This document shows, piece after piece, positions 21,001 through 31,500 of a DNA stretch of 64,000 nucleotides; position 1 is the first letter of the stretch; each line of letters starts with the position of its first letter. The notes under the pieces are model-generated. The model saw nothing but the letters and a program-made list of their open reading frames with translations. It was not told the origin of the DNA and did no database searches. Source of the DNA: Quercus robur. Lineage: Eukaryota; Streptophyta; Magnoliopsida; Fagales; Fagaceae. Made by a program: the position numbers and the translations under genes. Where the stretch lies: contig NC_065537.1 of NCBI RefSeq assembly GCF_932294415.1, positions 51,814,302-51,878,301 on the forward strand, written 5' to 3'.

Positions 21001-23337
21001 TATAAATGCCAATCTTTATTCAAATATTATGAGCCTTATGATGAAACATGACAGCACAAAAACCTATCAGTATCGTATACTACAAAAAGTTACTCCCATC
21101 GTCCCCTTTTGTTGTTACTCCTATATTCCATTTTAAGATGTTCTAAAATATGGTCCTATTTAAAAGCTCAATGAACATAATAATTTTTTTTTCTAATTTA
21201 CCATTTATTGGAACTACTCCTTTTAAGTTTACATTAAAGAGAATAATCTCGGGAACCTCTACCTTTAACTTTGAAAGATGATGTTCCTTAAAGAGATAAA
21301 TCTTCTAAACATGACCAATAATATGAGATAGAGGGAGTATTAACGTATTACTATAACAACGTATTACTAAACATGACCAATAATATGAGATATAGTCGAC
21401 CACTTGCTAAAGTGGTCGACTATGAGTGGTGGACACAACTTTTTACATAGACCCACCACCTTTTTCTCACCACTCATAGTCAACCATGTCAGCAATTATG
21501 AAAATTGTGTCTGTAGCCAAGAGCTTGTAACCCAACTGGTATCTCTTAATGTTTCCAATGAAGACATCAGGACTCAAATCTTTGCTCCCTCAGTTATCGA
21601 ATTATCAAGAAAGAAGTTGTATCTATAGCATTAATGGTCTTTTGTTAACAAGTTCCATAAGGATATAAATTGGAGAGCATTTAATAATTTTTTTAGGGTA
21701 AAACACTATTTTAGTCCCTAAAATTTACTAAAAGTTTGTTTTTTCATTCCTAAACTTAAAATAATAATAATAATAATAATAATCCTCAAACTTTGTATAT
21801 AGTTTTTTTAATAGTCTAGAGACAAAAATAGGGAAGAAAAAAGAACAATAGTTTAGGGTAAAAAATCAAACTTTTGGTAAAGTTTAAGTACAATAAGTAA
21901 AACATTTTCAATAGTTTAGGGACAAAAAATCAACCTTTCAATAGTTTAGGGATAGAAAATGAATTTTTTAAAGTTTAGGAACCAAAATAGTATTTTACCC
22001 CTTTTTTTATACTATTTTTAAAATTTTAAGTCCAAATGTCTAATCATACATAAATTATAAAAAATCACGCCCAAAACAACAAATTATTGATAAGTGCCTT
22101 TTATTTGTCCAAAACTTAAGTACAGTTCTTTAGGTGTTTTTTCTTTCCAATCAAATAAAAGAGTTTTTCATTCCTCCACTTTCCATCCTTCCAACCAAAT
22201 ACACATGAGAAAAACTAAATCTTTTTTATCACCTATTTTTCCATCCTCCCAAACCAAACAAAGAGCTCTCCAATTAAATTGAACAATGTGAGTGCATTGT
22301 CCAATTCAGCGCAATCAGTATTATCATTTTCTAAAGAAAATTAAATTCAACTCATCAGTGTGTCTTATTGGTTAAGAAGCATGGACACTAAGAAGGATGG
22401 ACACGGGTACCCGTTATGACACGACAATTTTTTTTAAAATAGGACAATGTGACACGTCAATTAAATAATTATTAAATTTTTTTTTTATTCAGCATTTATT
22501 TTTTATATAACGTTAAATATATATATATATATATATATCAAATTAAGAGTAATAATAAATAATAAGGCAAATCCATGACTATGGAAAGGATGTCTAGAAA
22601 TTACAATACAAACCAAGATTAAAGATATTTATTAATTTTTAAATATACTGTTACTATTTTGAGCATGAATGACCTTTTTGTTTTGTGTCCTGCATTTTTA
22701 TTTTTAGAAATTACAATACAAATCAAGATTAAAGATATTTATTAATTTTCAAATGTACTATTGCTCTCTTTGTTTTGTGTTCTGAATCTGCATTCTTATT
22801 TTTAAAATGACACTGTAGAAGTGTCACATATAGATCATGTGACACATGTAGAAGTGTCTCAAGCGTGACACAGGTGCCTGTGGCACTCCAAATAAAAGAA
22901 GTGCCTGTGCTTGCAGTTTATAATAGTTTAACATTTAACACTCCTGTTAAATACGGTGCCGTATCACATACGCTAACAAAACCCTAGCAAAAGTTACAGG
23001 CATTAAACAGAGAGAGAGAAGCCAATATAGCTAGCATTATACCCACCCAGAAACGATGAGACAGAGCCTCAGCAGAATCAGAAGACGAGAGAGTTCCCCG
23101 ATGATGATGATGATGATGATGAGAAGATGAAACCAAGAAATTAGGATCATGCCCACAACCAGCCTGTGCCGAGAGCCGAACCGCCAGAGCCAGCTGCAGC
23201 TGGTAGCTCTCCTCCGTATGCTGCCACTTCCTAAACGACTCCGTCGTCTTGTACTCACCGCTACCGCCACCGCCACCGCCCGACGACACCTCCATTTCCG
23301 AATAACTCTTACAATTCTCTCCATCGCCGTAATACAT
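9988..23337 (-). CDS. CTR1-like Raf-type MAP3K (EDR1 domain plus protein kinase), 15 exons, 672 aa
   Basis: Exons: 23047-23337, 19512-19813, 19275-19416, 17204-17307, 16112-16317, 15431-15634, 15264-15304, 13229-13297, 12960-13060, 12749-12833, 12480-12578, 11657-11725, 11400-11531, 10270-10364 and 9988-10066. All junctions are GT-AG and the sum is 2019 nt, a multiple of three. The N-terminal EDR1/CTR1 regulatory domain begins [15 protein letters not shown] (about residue 42) and includes [30 protein letters not shown] and [11 protein letters not shown]. The kinase domain has G-loop GTGSFG (415-420), catalytic K435 in [12 protein letters not shown] (D533), DFG (551-553) and APE (576-578), so it looks catalytically competent. 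It most resembles CTR1, the negative regulator of ethylene signalling at the ER, within Raf group B3. At 672 aa it is shorter than Arabidopsis CTR1 (821 aa), with only about 40 residues before the EDR1 domain. The first ATG at 23335-23337 is the first Met in frame. Exon 1 contains a seven-His run from a GAT repeat. Confidence 0.9.
10841..11200. repeat. Three-copy minisatellite (about 118 bp) in intron 13 of the CTR1-like gene
   Basis: Three successive units share GAGTCCATTTGTTGTCACC, then CATTCATTTAAATTCAGACA, then CAGTTGAAGCCAGCTCAC-like blocks. Unit landmarks at 10931, 11049 and 11182 give periods of 118 and 133 bp. The last unit has a small internal duplication of TAGTTCCAGTAAC. Confidence 0.8.
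13349..14830 (-). mobile_element. 5'-truncated plant LINE inserted in intron 7 of the CTR1-like gene
   Basis: Read on the minus strand, 14826-14554 encodes the C-terminal part of a plant non-LTR reverse transcriptase. It contains [32 protein letters not shown] and [18 protein letters not shown], matching the usual YLGLPLG and GWKxLYLSKGG region. Further on, 13640-13530 gives [20 protein letters not shown] followed by RCENSIPNL, the tail of the zf-RVT region. The 3' end is marked by TTGATAAGTAA at 13349 next to a T-run, as in the LINE fragment at 63.4 kb. Several frameshifts and stops make it inactive. Confidence 0.8.
15029..15078. repeat. (GA)n plus (GAA)n microsatellite in intron 7 of the CTR1-like gene
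   Basis: About 14 GA units are followed by about seven GAA units, within the intron between exons 7 and 8. A further (AG)n run lies at 10093-10115 in intron 14. Confidence 0.95.
17401..18650 (-). mobile_element. Collapsed LTR retrotransposon relic: two LTR copies with almost no interior
   Basis: The first copy runs 17401-18009, begins TGTTAGA and ends TCTAACA (perfect terminal inversion). Next to it lies a purine-rich tract on the minus strand (AAGGTGAAGATTTGTTAG), as in Tnt1-type copia elements. A second diverged copy begins near 18060 with matching words (TTTAATGTGGTTTGGC, CCATATGGGAGGATCT, AAGCCACCAACC) and ends near 18645 (GAACTCTAATA). Only about 50 bp separates them, so the coding interior is gone and the second copy has lost one end. 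It sits in intron 3 of the CTR1-like gene. Confidence 0.75.
18755..19200. mobile_element. MITE-like element with long inverted ends, intron 3 of the CTR1-like gene
   Basis: The left end (GGGAAAACACCTATTTTAGT, then AAGTACTTGAAGTTCCAAATT) is an imperfect reverse complement of the right end (AAATTGGAACTCCATGTACT, then TTAAAATAGGTGGTTTGCC). The interior is noncoding and holds a poly-A run at about 18920-18933. Confidence 0.65.
20088..20180 (-). mobile_element. tRNA-derived SINE-like head
   Basis: On the minus strand the order is CCTTGTAACTCAACTGGCAC (A-box-like) and, about 30 nt later, CGAGTTCAAATTCTC (B-box-like). This is the spacing of a tRNA-derived Pol III promoter. No cloverleaf or acceptor stem is present, so it is not a tRNA gene. 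It lies in intron 1 of the CTR1-like gene. Confidence 0.4.
21527..21605 (+). mobile_element. tRNA-derived SINE-like head, second copy
   Basis: In plus orientation, TTGTAACCCAACTGGTATCT (A-box-like) is followed by AGGACTCAAATCTTTGC (B-box-like). The same family as the copy at 20088-20180 is likely, because both share the phrase TGTTTCCA between the boxes. Confidence 0.4.
21696..22000. mobile_element. MITE, 305 bp, intron 1 of the CTR1-like gene
   Basis: The left end GGGTAAAACACTATTTTAGT is matched by the inverted right end ACCAAAATAGTATTTTACCC at 21981-22000. The interior contains several A(G)TTTAGG(G)A words in both orientations and an (AAT)n run near 21762. No coding capacity. Confidence 0.75.
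22590..22800. repeat. Tandem duplication, about 117 bp, intron 1
   Basis: TAGAAATTACAATACAAACC followed by AAGATTAAAGATATTTATTA appears near 22592 and again near 22705, with TTGTTTTGTGTYCTG after each copy. Confidence 0.8.
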
Positions 23338-23807
23338 TTCTTTTTTTCTTTTTTCCTTTCTGGAATTTGGTTCAGATGAATGTTTTTTTTTTTTTTTTGA
23401 GTAAGTGAATGGAAGAGTACAGAGAGAAATAATAGGGAGATATTGGGTGGGGTCCACTTGGGTGTAATATGGTACTAAATTGGACTTTTAACGCTAGCTC
23501 GTGTCGACGCTGACAGTGAAACTAGAAACTATTTGCACCGTTTGGTAGAGTTCTTGGTGTTTGGATTTCAAATTTCATATCTCTGTTTCTATAATTCATA
23601 TCTCAAAAATCTCAAAAATAGTGGAATTCATGACTCAAAAACTTGTTTAAATTTCAATAATTTTGTTTTTAGTTTTTATTTCTATCACTTAATTCTCTAA
23701 TTTTTTAGTGATGAGTTATAGAAACTGAAAACACATTTTAGCTGTTTTTAATTTCTATAACTCTGTTTTCAATGGCATTTTTATAATTAAACACACATAG
23801 AGAGACC

Positions 23808-24460
23808 CACTAGTCAGGTCAGCCGTACCTTTTGACTTTTTTTTTTTCCTTTCTTCTCCTAGGTTCGTTCAGTTCGTTCTCTCTTATTTTCTTTTTCTTT
23901 TTTCTTCCTTTTCGCCATAATCTTGTCGGCTCGATCTTCCTTTTTTTTTTTTTTTTTTTTTGGGTTCTTCATCACAAAATATTTCCGGTCTTCAGTTCTT
24001 TTTTTTTTTTTTTTTTCTTCTTCTTTCACTAGGTTCAGGTTTCTTTTCTTCTTTTTTTTTTTTTTCCTTCTTCTTTCATTGGGTTCGGGTTTTTCTTCTT
24101 CTTCTTCTTTTTCTTCTTCTTTCACTGGGTTCGGTGAGGTTAGCCGCACCTTTTTTTCTGGTTTTTTTTTTTTCACTAGTCAAGTCAGCCGCACCTTTTG
24201 ACTTTTTTTTTTTCCTTTCTTCTCCACATTTCTTTCTTCTCCTGGGTTCGGTCAGTTCGTTCTCTCTTATTTCCTTTTTCTTTTTTTCTTCCTTTTCACC
24301 AGAATCTTGTCAGTTCGATCTTCCTTTTTTTTTTCTTTTTTTTTTCCTTCTTCTTTCACTAGGTTCGGGTTTCTTTTTTTTTTTTTTCCTTTTTCTTTCA
24401 CTGGGTTCGGGTTTCTGGGTTTTTTTTTTTTTCACTGGGTTTAGTGAGTTTGGGTACTAG
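23808..24460. promoter_or_regulatory. Homopyrimidine-rich duplicated block upstream of the CTR1-like gene
   Basis: About 650 bp that is almost all C/T on the plus strand (G/A on the coding strand of the kinase gene), starting about 470 bp upstream of the kinase ATG. It is a direct duplication: CACTAGTCAGGTCAGCCG at 23808 recurs as CACTAGTCAAGTCAGCCG at 24174 (366-bp period). Within it TTCTTTCACTGGGTTCGGG repeats several times. It could be a promoter or 5' UTR GA-tract able to form triplex DNA, or merely a slippage-prone repeat. Long Phe- or Lys-rich open frames here are artefacts of composition. Confidence 0.55.
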
Positions 24461-24838
24461 GGAAAAAAAAAACTGCACTAAATGACAGGTTTAGGGTCCA
24501 CAAACAATATGAAAAATATTGAGTAATGACAAGTGAGTGATAGTGCCAAACGAGTAGGGTATTTTAAGTGATGAGTGACGGAAATTGAGTGATGAGTAAT
24601 GAAAAAAAAAATCCAAACAAGGCCTTAAAACAATTCATTTTCAGTTTTTAAACAATATTACACATATTTTTACACTTTTTCATCTACAAGTATTTCAAAA
24701 AACTACAAACAACATTACTCAAACTCTTCTACCAAACGAACCCTGACTTCTCGAATATTTCTTCTTTTATTGTGAATTTTAAAATTTTAAGTGTTAAATT
24801 TGATGTTTTTTATATTTTTAACATACATATCAAATTTT

Positions 24839-25290
24839 GTTCAAAATGAATGTTATTTACTATTTGATCAATAAATTTATTTTTTGTACACAATTTTAAA
24901 TCACAAAAAATTGAAATTTTAACATTTGTTTGATGACAAAACAATTGATTTTTGATATTCTTAAATTTTGCAAGCACAAAGAATATAATAAGAACATGCA
25001 ATCTAATAGCTAGATTTTCAAAATTGACACTCAATATAAATATATATATATATAAGGAGTTTGTACATATGTTCAAAATGAATGTTATTTACTATTTAAT
25101 CAATAAATTTATTTTTTATACACAATTTTAGATCACAAAAAATTGAAATTTTAACATTTGTTTGATGACAAAGCAATTGATTTTTTATCTTCTTAAATTT
25201 TGCAAGCACGAAGGATATAATAAGAACATGCAATTTAATAGCTAGATTTTCAAAATTCACACTCAATATAAATATATATTGAGTTTGTAG
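24839..25290. repeat. Tandem duplication, 232-bp period
   Basis: GTTCAAAATGAATGTTATTT starts both copies, at 24839 and 25071. They stay about 95 percent alike by eye through TTTTGCAAGCAC and AACATGCAATYTAATAGC, and both end at CACTCAATATAAATATATAT. The core is related to the MITE at 1391-1775. Confidence 0.85.
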
Positions 25291-25365
25291 AATTTCTTTC
25301 CAAACTAATTTAGTGAGAAACTTTGTTTATTGGTGAAGGTTGTGGTTCTAAAAAATAAACGTATG

Positions 25366-25496
25366 AAAAATGCTAAGACCATAATTTTTGTCATAACTTG
25401 CTCAAGTGAAAAGTCTTGAGTGATGGATCCATAACTCTACCACTTCCGACTTACCATATGAGTAAATTATGGTAAAAATTATAGTCCTAATACTTT
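25366..25496. mobile_element. Small MITE-like inverted repeat
   Basis: ATGCTAAGACCATAATTTTT at the left is an imperfect reverse complement of AAAAATTATAGTCCTAATAC at the right. A third related arm (AAATTATGACAAAGGTTATG) lies at about 25543-25566. Confidence 0.5.
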
Positions 25497-25599
25497 GGAC
25501 ATATAAACAGAAAGAGAAGAATTCATGACTTGTCACGTGACTAAATTATGACAAAGGTTATGGTCGTACCATTACTGCTTACAAAAGAAAGAGGGCACG

Positions 25600-28582
25600 T
25601 TACTTTACTTTAATGAAGAGCGAGTTTGGCAGGGACTTGCATTAACGAATCAATGAATGTAACAGGAGCCTAAATACACTGAATGTGACTCATCATAGAA
25701 TAATTGTTAACAGATTTCTGACGTTGACAGTTTTGGTAACGTGGATTAACTTTTTGGTAAGTACATGAGTAATTTATGAGAAAATCTATATATTCTCACA
25801 AATTTTGACAAAAAGATTCACCCACCATGTGACAAATTATTAGTGAGAAAATCTATATACGTCCAAAATTTGACAAAAAGATTTCCCATCTAATAAATTA
25901 TTAGTGTCGGGGTAAAAAGATTACGTGGATTCAGATAAAATGAAATTTATTTAATTTTTTTTAAAGTGTGTTAAAGTAAATTTGTACTTTAAAAAAAATA
26001 AAAAAAAGTAATTAAAAAAAGGAAAAAAAAAAGTGGTTTTAAAAAATTATAAATAAAAGTTAAAAATTTGAAAAGCTGGCTTCCAAACACATATGATGTG
26101 ACAGATTATTAGTGATAGGTAAAAAGTTTGTATTAGTAGTGGGCCTTAATGAGAAACAGTAAAATATATGTTGATGTAGCAGATTATTAATGGTACGTAA
26201 AAAATTGATGTTATAACCAATGAAAGTTTGTCAATTCAACGTGTGAAAAAATAGACAAAATTTGACTCCAAACATGTTTAGTCCTTATCACTTAACTCGA
26301 CCAACTAAGTGGGTCATATGCATTGAACATAACGGGACACGTGTCATCTTCTTATGAGGAGTTAGAGCCAAATCTTTTTTGCTAAAAAAATTGTCAATTT
26401 TTTTTATGTGTGCAACATTACTCATAGTAAATTGGTGTTGTGTACTCCCTTTTCTCATTAGTTAAATTTATGGTAGAATTCATTATTAATATTAATGTAA
26501 AAGGGTGGAATACTTTGTAGTCATTGTACTTCAAGGTACTTAATACTTTTTTTTTTTTTTTGGTATTATGATTTGTAATTGTACCAATGGATTGAGAAAA
26601 ATAACAAAAACTACAAGATCAAAAAAAATTTGTATTCAATGCATAAGATTCTTTTTTATAAATAAAAAAATAAAAATAAAAAAATAAAAAAAGAGAGAGA
26701 AATGAGTCAATCGGCATAAAAATGTTATAATTTAACTTTTTTCAATATTTTGGTGCACTATTGAAGCTATTTAGAGATTTCAAAATTAGTGGTAATTTCA
26801 ATAATATTTTCTTTAACGTGTTTTTAGGTGTTGGGTGTGGCCTAAAATCCAAATCAAACTAAAAATGTTTTTAGTTGACTAGGAAAATGTCAAATTGTTC
26901 AAAATTAAAAAGCAACTTATTTCGATTTTTTTTTTTGCTTACCTAGGAAAGATGCATGGCAATTTTGGTACTTAAAAACCATCCGAGGGGTGTAATTCAG
27001 TAGTAGGAAGCTCTTGTTACCCCATTACTTATATTTATATAAGTTGTGGGATTCAAGTAGTAACATGCTTTATTGTTACTTAAGTAGTACCTGTGGTATT
27101 ACACATTACCATCATAAGACGCAAGTCAATAAGTCCACACCAAAAACCTCTTTTTTAATTCAGCAAAGAAAAAAAAGTGGGAAAATCCATACTTAAAAGA
27201 GCCTAAATTACTATTAAAAGCTGGCTTGGGAACTTAACGGTCGAAACTCGAAACAGACTTTTGGGAAAAAATGCACTTATATCAATGGGAAAGCAAGGAT
27301 TTGATTTCTAGATGGACAAAAAATTACAAGGTGTACACACGTGACACATACGAGTACTTGATATCAATTTGAAGAATAAAAATCTATGGAAACACTAAAG
27401 GGATATAATCAAAGAAAATCCACAAAAATAAATCACATATTCGCTATATGTCAAGGGTTTGTTTACACATGAATAATTTTTTTGTTTTGTGTTTAAATTT
27501 ATAAAGTTATTTACCTAAAAACAAAGGCACATTACTGCCTCATGTTGACTCCACGGCCAAAAAATAAGACCCATATAAAACATAAAAACTAGGAGATAGA
27601 GAGAGTCAAAATATCAACCACTCGAAAAATGAAAAGTTCTTAAACTTGGGTGCTTCCATGAACGTTAACAATCTATATATTCTATAAAACAGATGAAATA
27701 GGAAAATTGACCATATCCTCAAGTCCTAATTAGCCAGTTTTTTAACTTTATTTTGGTATAGTCACATATTGTCTCCAAAAAAAAAAAATGCAAAAACAAG
27801 CTGCCAAACGCACTTTTTGATTGGTAAATTTCAAACAGATAAAAACTCCAAATCAATCCATGTATGAAATTAATGCATGTAGGAAATCACTAGACTCATT
27901 TACTTGTTTTTCTTTGCCTCCTGGATTTTAAAGTCAGTCTAGAGACAAACATGTGATGGAAGTAAACGAATATTTCGGTTTATTCAACTCGTTTTAAGAA
28001 CATTTGTAGCACTAGATCAAAATATATATTTATCTTTTTGGCAGGACAACGATGATAAGGCAAGAATTATCAAAGTACTAGGAAAAACGTTCTTCCAGTT
28101 CCATATAAAAGAATGGCTGCGCTAGCAGCCAGCTGTAGGAAGTACAGGAAGAGCCAAAAAAGTCATGGTCGCTTTGAGCTTTAGAAAAGATGGATGAAGA
28201 GGAAAGAAAAAACATGAACGACAAAGATTTTGTTCAAATGTTTGAACAAATTCAAAATCTAACTGTATTTTTAGTAATGGAGTTTTCAATCTCTGTGAAT
28301 TGTGTTGCTTTCTAACTTATAATGTGAGTCTCCAGAAAAATATTTGGGAAAAGAAACAATCTATTCAGCTAGATTATCCCATAAAAAAAAAACCAGTTGA
28401 ACCATTAGTTGTTTACTACGGAGTAGCTCAAATGATAATTTTGAATTAGCTAGTATGTGTATGTCGGAAACCTCTATACCACACCCCCCTTTCCCCAAAA
28501 AAACAAACAAACAACAATAACTACTACCTTCATGATAAACTAATTCCTCAGTGTTACTGTTGCTATTAGTTGCCTGCAGGTT
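25600..28582. other. Intergenic DNA, no gene recognised
   Basis: AT-rich with poly-A and poly-T runs. Short open stretches (27014-27196, 28361-28645) have no family resemblance. A duplicated phrase CTATATATTCTCACAAATTT / CTATATACGTCCAAAATTTG followed by GACAAAAAGATT occurs at about 25785-25885. I see nothing else of note. Confidence 0.55.
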
Positions 28583-31500
28583 AAGTCTGTAGGGAATTAA
28601 TCCGAAATTCCCAAACCTGTGAGAAAAAAAATAGAGAAAACACATGCCAAAGAAAAATAATCACACGCACAAGACAGTATTTACGTGGTTCAGCAATTTG
28701 TCTACGTCCACGGAGTTGCAAGGATTTTACTATTATCAGGCAAAAAATACAAATTGCGGCAGTATAGTTTTTCTCACTCTCAAAAACGACAACAACAAAC
28801 CCTAATCACCAAAACAACATTTTTCTACATCCTGTGCACAAGATTCACAATGGGCTACAAAACAGACCAAAATTTTTTCTCAGGGGCGTTGCCTTCGGAC
28901 CCCCAGGAGGCTTGTCCATAAGCGCTACAGCTTGAGCCTATCGACCCAAGCCTCCGCTCTATGGACTAAACCTCATAAAATCTCCCATTAAAAACCATAC
29001 GACATTATTTCGGATCGGGTCATCATCCGGATCAAATACAACTAGGCTCCACAAAGCTTAACAAATCTCCCACTTGGAGACTAATTCAATCACTAACATC
29101 AACCGCAATCCTCCAAAAACAATCTCTCATCCTTGCAACTCATCCTCCTGTCCTCAAGCTAGAAGACCAACTAATGCTGCACATAGCTTCAACTTCTCAA
29201 TAGTGACGGGTTCTTAGATCCATAAATCTTCTCAAGTATTACCAACTTATCTTCAACAAGATAACGGATAAAGTAGTATTTTGTCTGTATATGCTTCGAC
29301 TTTGAATGAAAGGCTGAATTTTTGGCAAGAAAAATTGCACTCTGACTGTTACTATATAGAATGCCCATCTCCTGCTTCTTACCCAATTCATCTAAGAAGC
29401 CATGTAGCCAAATCATCTCATTTCCAACTTCAGTTGCTGCAACATACTCAGCTTCTGTAGTAGACAAAGTAACAATCTTTTGTAGATTTGAAGCCCATGA
29501 TATAGTTGTACCACCCAGAGTAAAAACAAACCCAGTAATACTCTTTCTACTATCAATATCACTAGCAAAATCAACATCTACATAACCCTGTAGTTTCAAA
29601 CTTGCACCTATGAAGCAAAGACATGTATCAGATGAACCCCTTAAATATCTCAAAATCCACTTGACTGCCTTCCAATGCTGCTTTCCAGGCCTACTCATGA
29701 ATCTGCTCACAACTCCCACTACATGTGCAATGTCTGGCCTTGTGAACATCATAGCATACATCAAGCTACCAATAGCTGAGGCATAGGGCACCTTGCTCAT
29801 ATGGTCCTTTTCTTCTTCTGTCTTCAGTAACTGTTCTCTGCTTAGTTTAAAATGACCCCAAAGGTGTGCTCACTAGTTTAGCTTCATTCATGTTGAACCT
29901 GCTGAGAACTTTCTTCACATACTCTAACTGTGAAAGTTTCAATGTACCATTAGCCTTGTCTCTAATGATTCTCATACCAAGGATTTGCTTTGCAGCTCTC
30001 AAATCCTTCATTACAAACAATTTTGACAATTACTTCTTTAGATCATTAATCTCCTCAATGCTAGACCCTGCAATAAGCATATTATCCACATACAACAGTA
30101 AAATGATATAAGAATTGTCGAAGAACTTAACATGGCAACAGTGATCAGCTTCACATCTCTTGAACCCAATTCTATGCATAAAACTGTCAAATTTTTTGTA
30201 CCATTGTCTTGGAACTTGTTTTAGGCCATACAAGCTCTTTCTCAATTTGCAGACTAGATTCTCTTGTTCCTGAACAATGAACCATTCTGGCTGAATCATG
30301 TAAATGTCTTCCTCCAAGTCACCATGAAGGAATGCCGTCTTCACATCTAATTGCACAAGACGTAAATTTTCTGTAGCCACCATTCTCAATACCAGTCTGA
30401 TTGTTGACATCTTCACAACTGGAGAAAATATTTCTGAATAGTTAATGCCCTTCTTCTGCTGGAACCCTTTGACAACTAATCTGGTCTTGTAATGCTTTCT
30501 GCCATCATGCTTATTCTTTATTCTGTATACCCACTTGTTGTGCAAAGCCTTCTTTCCTACTGGCAATTTAATCAATTCCTATGTCTGATTCCCTAACAAG
30601 GAATCCATCTCATCCTTCATGGCTAACTCCCACTTGCTTGAATTTTCATCCTGCAAGGTTTCTTCATAACACTTTGGCTCACCACCATCAGTCAACAGGA
30701 GATATTTTAGAGTGGGTGAATAACGCTGTGGAGGTCTAATGGTCTTGAAAGATCTACGGACTTTAGTTACAGGTGTACTTTGATCTACCTGTGAGTCTAC
30801 ATTCTCCTTATCTTCCTCACCCCTTTTCTGGACAGTACTTTCAGTCAATTCATCTAAGTTGACATATTTAGATTTCTTTTAATCTATCTCTGTAACATCT
30901 AATACTACAGTTGACCTGCTCTTGTACATAGCCTGTTCATTAAATATCACATTTCTACTTCTGATGATTTTCCTGTTTTGTTCATCCCAAAACCTATAGC
31001 CAAATTTCTCATCACCATAGCCAATGAAAAAACATATTTTAGACTGATGCCCGTAACAGTATCAGCCTAAAAAGTTTTTGATAGTCCAGCATGCAACCTC
31101 ATACTCCTAGCATGCTCATTGAGAATTCTGTTCATGCGCTCAGCCACACCATTCTGCTGTGGTGTTCCAAGAATAGTCTTCTCCATCCTAATTCCTTGTG
31201 CATCACAATACTCACTGAACCCTCCATCTATGTATTCTCCTCCATTATCTAACCTCAAATATTTTACTTTCAAACCTGTTTCTGTCTCAACCATGACCTT
31301 CCACTTCTTTAAAGTTTCAAATACATCAGACTTATTTTTCAGAAAATAAACTCATACATTTCTGCTTGAGTCATCAATGAAAGTGATGTAGTACCTTGAA
31401 CCTCCAAGGGATGCAACCAGAGAAGGCCCCCACAAATCAGTGTGTACCAACTCCAATTTTTCAACCTTCAGTGTCCTGCCAGTTTTCAAGAAACTCTCCT

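Noticed and set aside
23832-24460. Phe-rich (plus) and Lys/Glu-rich (minus) frames of up to 166 codons
   Set aside because: Pure compositional effect of the homopyrimidine tract.
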